The position numbers and the translations under genes were made by a program. 64,000 bases of DNA, taken from NCBI GenBank assembly GCA_036867785.1, contig CP145413.1:620001-684000 (forward strand), given 5' to 3'. The notes under the pieces were generated by a model. It made no database searches. It had not been told where the DNA came from and saw nothing but the letters and a program-made list of their open reading frames with translations. Shown in pieces: positions 63,301 through 64,000 of this stretch (within the stretch, counting starts at the first letter, position 1; every line of letters starts with the position of its first letter). This DNA is from Plasmodiophora brassicae (Eukaryota > Endomyxa: Phytomyxea > Phytomyxea > Plasmodiophorida).

Positions 63301-63526
63301 GCGATGCGACGAGCAGTACTGCCAGACGATGGCCATGCTGGAGGAGAAGGGCGCCGACGCGTCCACCGACCCGTCCACATGCTGGGCCATGCACCGCGAC
63401 CCGTCGGAGATCCCCGACCCCATCCTGCACGCCGCCCGTGCACACCTGCCGCCCGGCATGATCTCATTCGCCATGACCAAGACAACGAACCCGGACGCGC
63501 TGCCAAAGGCGCCGCCCACCACATAG
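60371..63526 (+). CDS. RDH54: RDH54/RAD54B-like SWI2/SNF2 recombination translocase
   Basis: Multi-exon. The first exon ends in TTTKLVYRV and joins [18 protein letters not shown] (56-bp intron 60643-60698), matching the N-terminal motif shared by RAD54B and RDH54. [12 protein letters not shown] is the RAD54B-type IS..DF.SGRCF. ATPase motifs follow: [17 protein letters not shown], a Walker A region [41 protein letters not shown] (motif II, DEGH), [14 protein letters not shown], then helicase C-terminal motifs ([46 protein letters not shown]). It remodels Rad51/Dmc1 filaments on DNA in homologous recombination and meiosis. Several introns lie between 60.9 and 61.6 kb and at 62.1 and 62.9-63.1 kb; I give the span only. 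Confidence 0.88.
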
Positions 63527-64000
63527 GCCGGTCTGTCTGTTCAGCCGTCCCGTGTCCCGTAAACTATTTCCAAGAATAACACACACGAACCGTCGTCGTA
63601 CACGCGCGGCTGAGCTAAATTCGTGTCGTCCCAGTGACGAGGTTATTCCAGGAGGGGTGGGGACCTCCAGCACATTGGTCAGAGCCGTATCGTCCGCCGA
63701 GTGACAGCAGCAGCAGCAGCAGGGAGTAGCGCGGCTGGTCGTCTGCAGATTCCAACCGGTCGCTTAAGGTACGTGTGCCACCGGTGTGCGGGTCGATCGC
63801 GCCCCCCGAGCACCAGTCGTAGTAATATCGGCGTCGCCTACCGACACGCCGCATCGTTTGGCGCCGGCGCCCGCCCAGACCACGTTGCCATGAGCGGCGT
63901 CGACACGCAGGCCACCTGCAACCGGGGTAGGCGTGCGTGCCACGCGCGTCGTCGTGGTTTCGTGTCGCTGACGACCGCGCTTGGCAGACGCGCTGGAGCA
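63527..64000. other. terminal intergenic stretch
   Basis: No gene recognised. It contains a short CAG repeat (63705-63723). The window ends here. Confidence 0.4.

Noticed and set aside
63590-63650. Possible tRNA-like TTTAGCTCAGCC on the minus strand
   Set aside because: No matching T-arm (GGTTCRANNCC) or acceptor pairing at the right distance.
1-64000. LTR, retroviral or Polinton-type elements
   Set aside because: No reverse transcriptase, integrase of that type, capsid or DNA polymerase B signature found on either strand.

Overview
This is a GC-rich eukaryotic nuclear window. Genes are closely packed on both strands, many are split by very short introns (mostly 44-74 bp, GT...AG, many starting GTACG or GTAAG), and neighbouring genes are often tail-to-tail within 60-130 bp. 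The gene set is core eukaryotic: PRP4 splicing kinase, APC2, NOG2, RDH54/RAD54B, SURF2, WRAP73, NDUFB7 and a Fanconi E-like protein. DNAAF6/PIH1D3, an axonemal dynein assembly factor, implies a flagellated organism. The SUR1-like GT32 enzymes and a Rax1-like membrane RGS protein lean towards a zoosporic fungus or an opisthokont relative. I cannot name the species.

Layout. 0-10.9 kb: PRP4 kinase, a WD40 protein, a FANCE-like protein, a coiled-coil protein, a GT61 glycosyltransferase and DNAAF6. 10.9-16.2 kb: a PH-START protein, WRAP73 and NDUFB7. 16.2-21.3 kb: a two-gene block (GT32 glycosyltransferase followed 16-24 bp later by a TMEM223-like membrane protein) is present twice, with a Rax1-like RGS gene between the copies. 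21.5-29.2 kb: a CCCH zinc-finger protein, APC2, an acid lipase and a PIN/NYN-like nuclease with a zinc ribbon. 29.2-35.8 kb: a mobile-element island with a Crypton-type tyrosine recombinase, a 365-bp-arm palindrome, an inverted pair of an unidentified gene fragment, a 4 x 37 bp tandem repeat and an inverted pair of decayed DDE (IS630/Tc1-like) transposases. The island abuts NOG2, whose first coding exon I cannot find.

37.8-58.1 kb is the most unusual part. Two arms of about 4.4 kb lie in inverted orientation 11.6 kb apart, each ending at its outer edge in a 5S rRNA gene. Four identical 120-nt 5S genes lie singly between 37.8 and 58.1 kb. Each arm also holds a gene for a protein of (V/A)PKV repeats followed by Q-rich repeats and a Cys motif; it is open in the right arm and frameshifted in the left. 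Between the arms lie a G-alpha subunit, an atypical Rab-like GTPase, a two-repeat cation channel (TPC-like), a ribonuclease-inhibitor-type LRR protein, a CHP1/calcineurin-B-like EF-hand protein and a secreted-looking ankyrin protein. 58.1-64 kb holds an unidentified multi-exon gene, SURF2 and RDH54/RAD54B.

Functional themes: G-protein and calcium signalling (G-alpha, RGS, TPC, CHP1), recombination and repair (RDH54, FANCE-like), glycosylation (GT61, two GT32), and cell-cycle or ciliary factors (APC2, WRAP73, DNAAF6). No retrovirus, LTR element, Polinton or CRISPR array was recognised.
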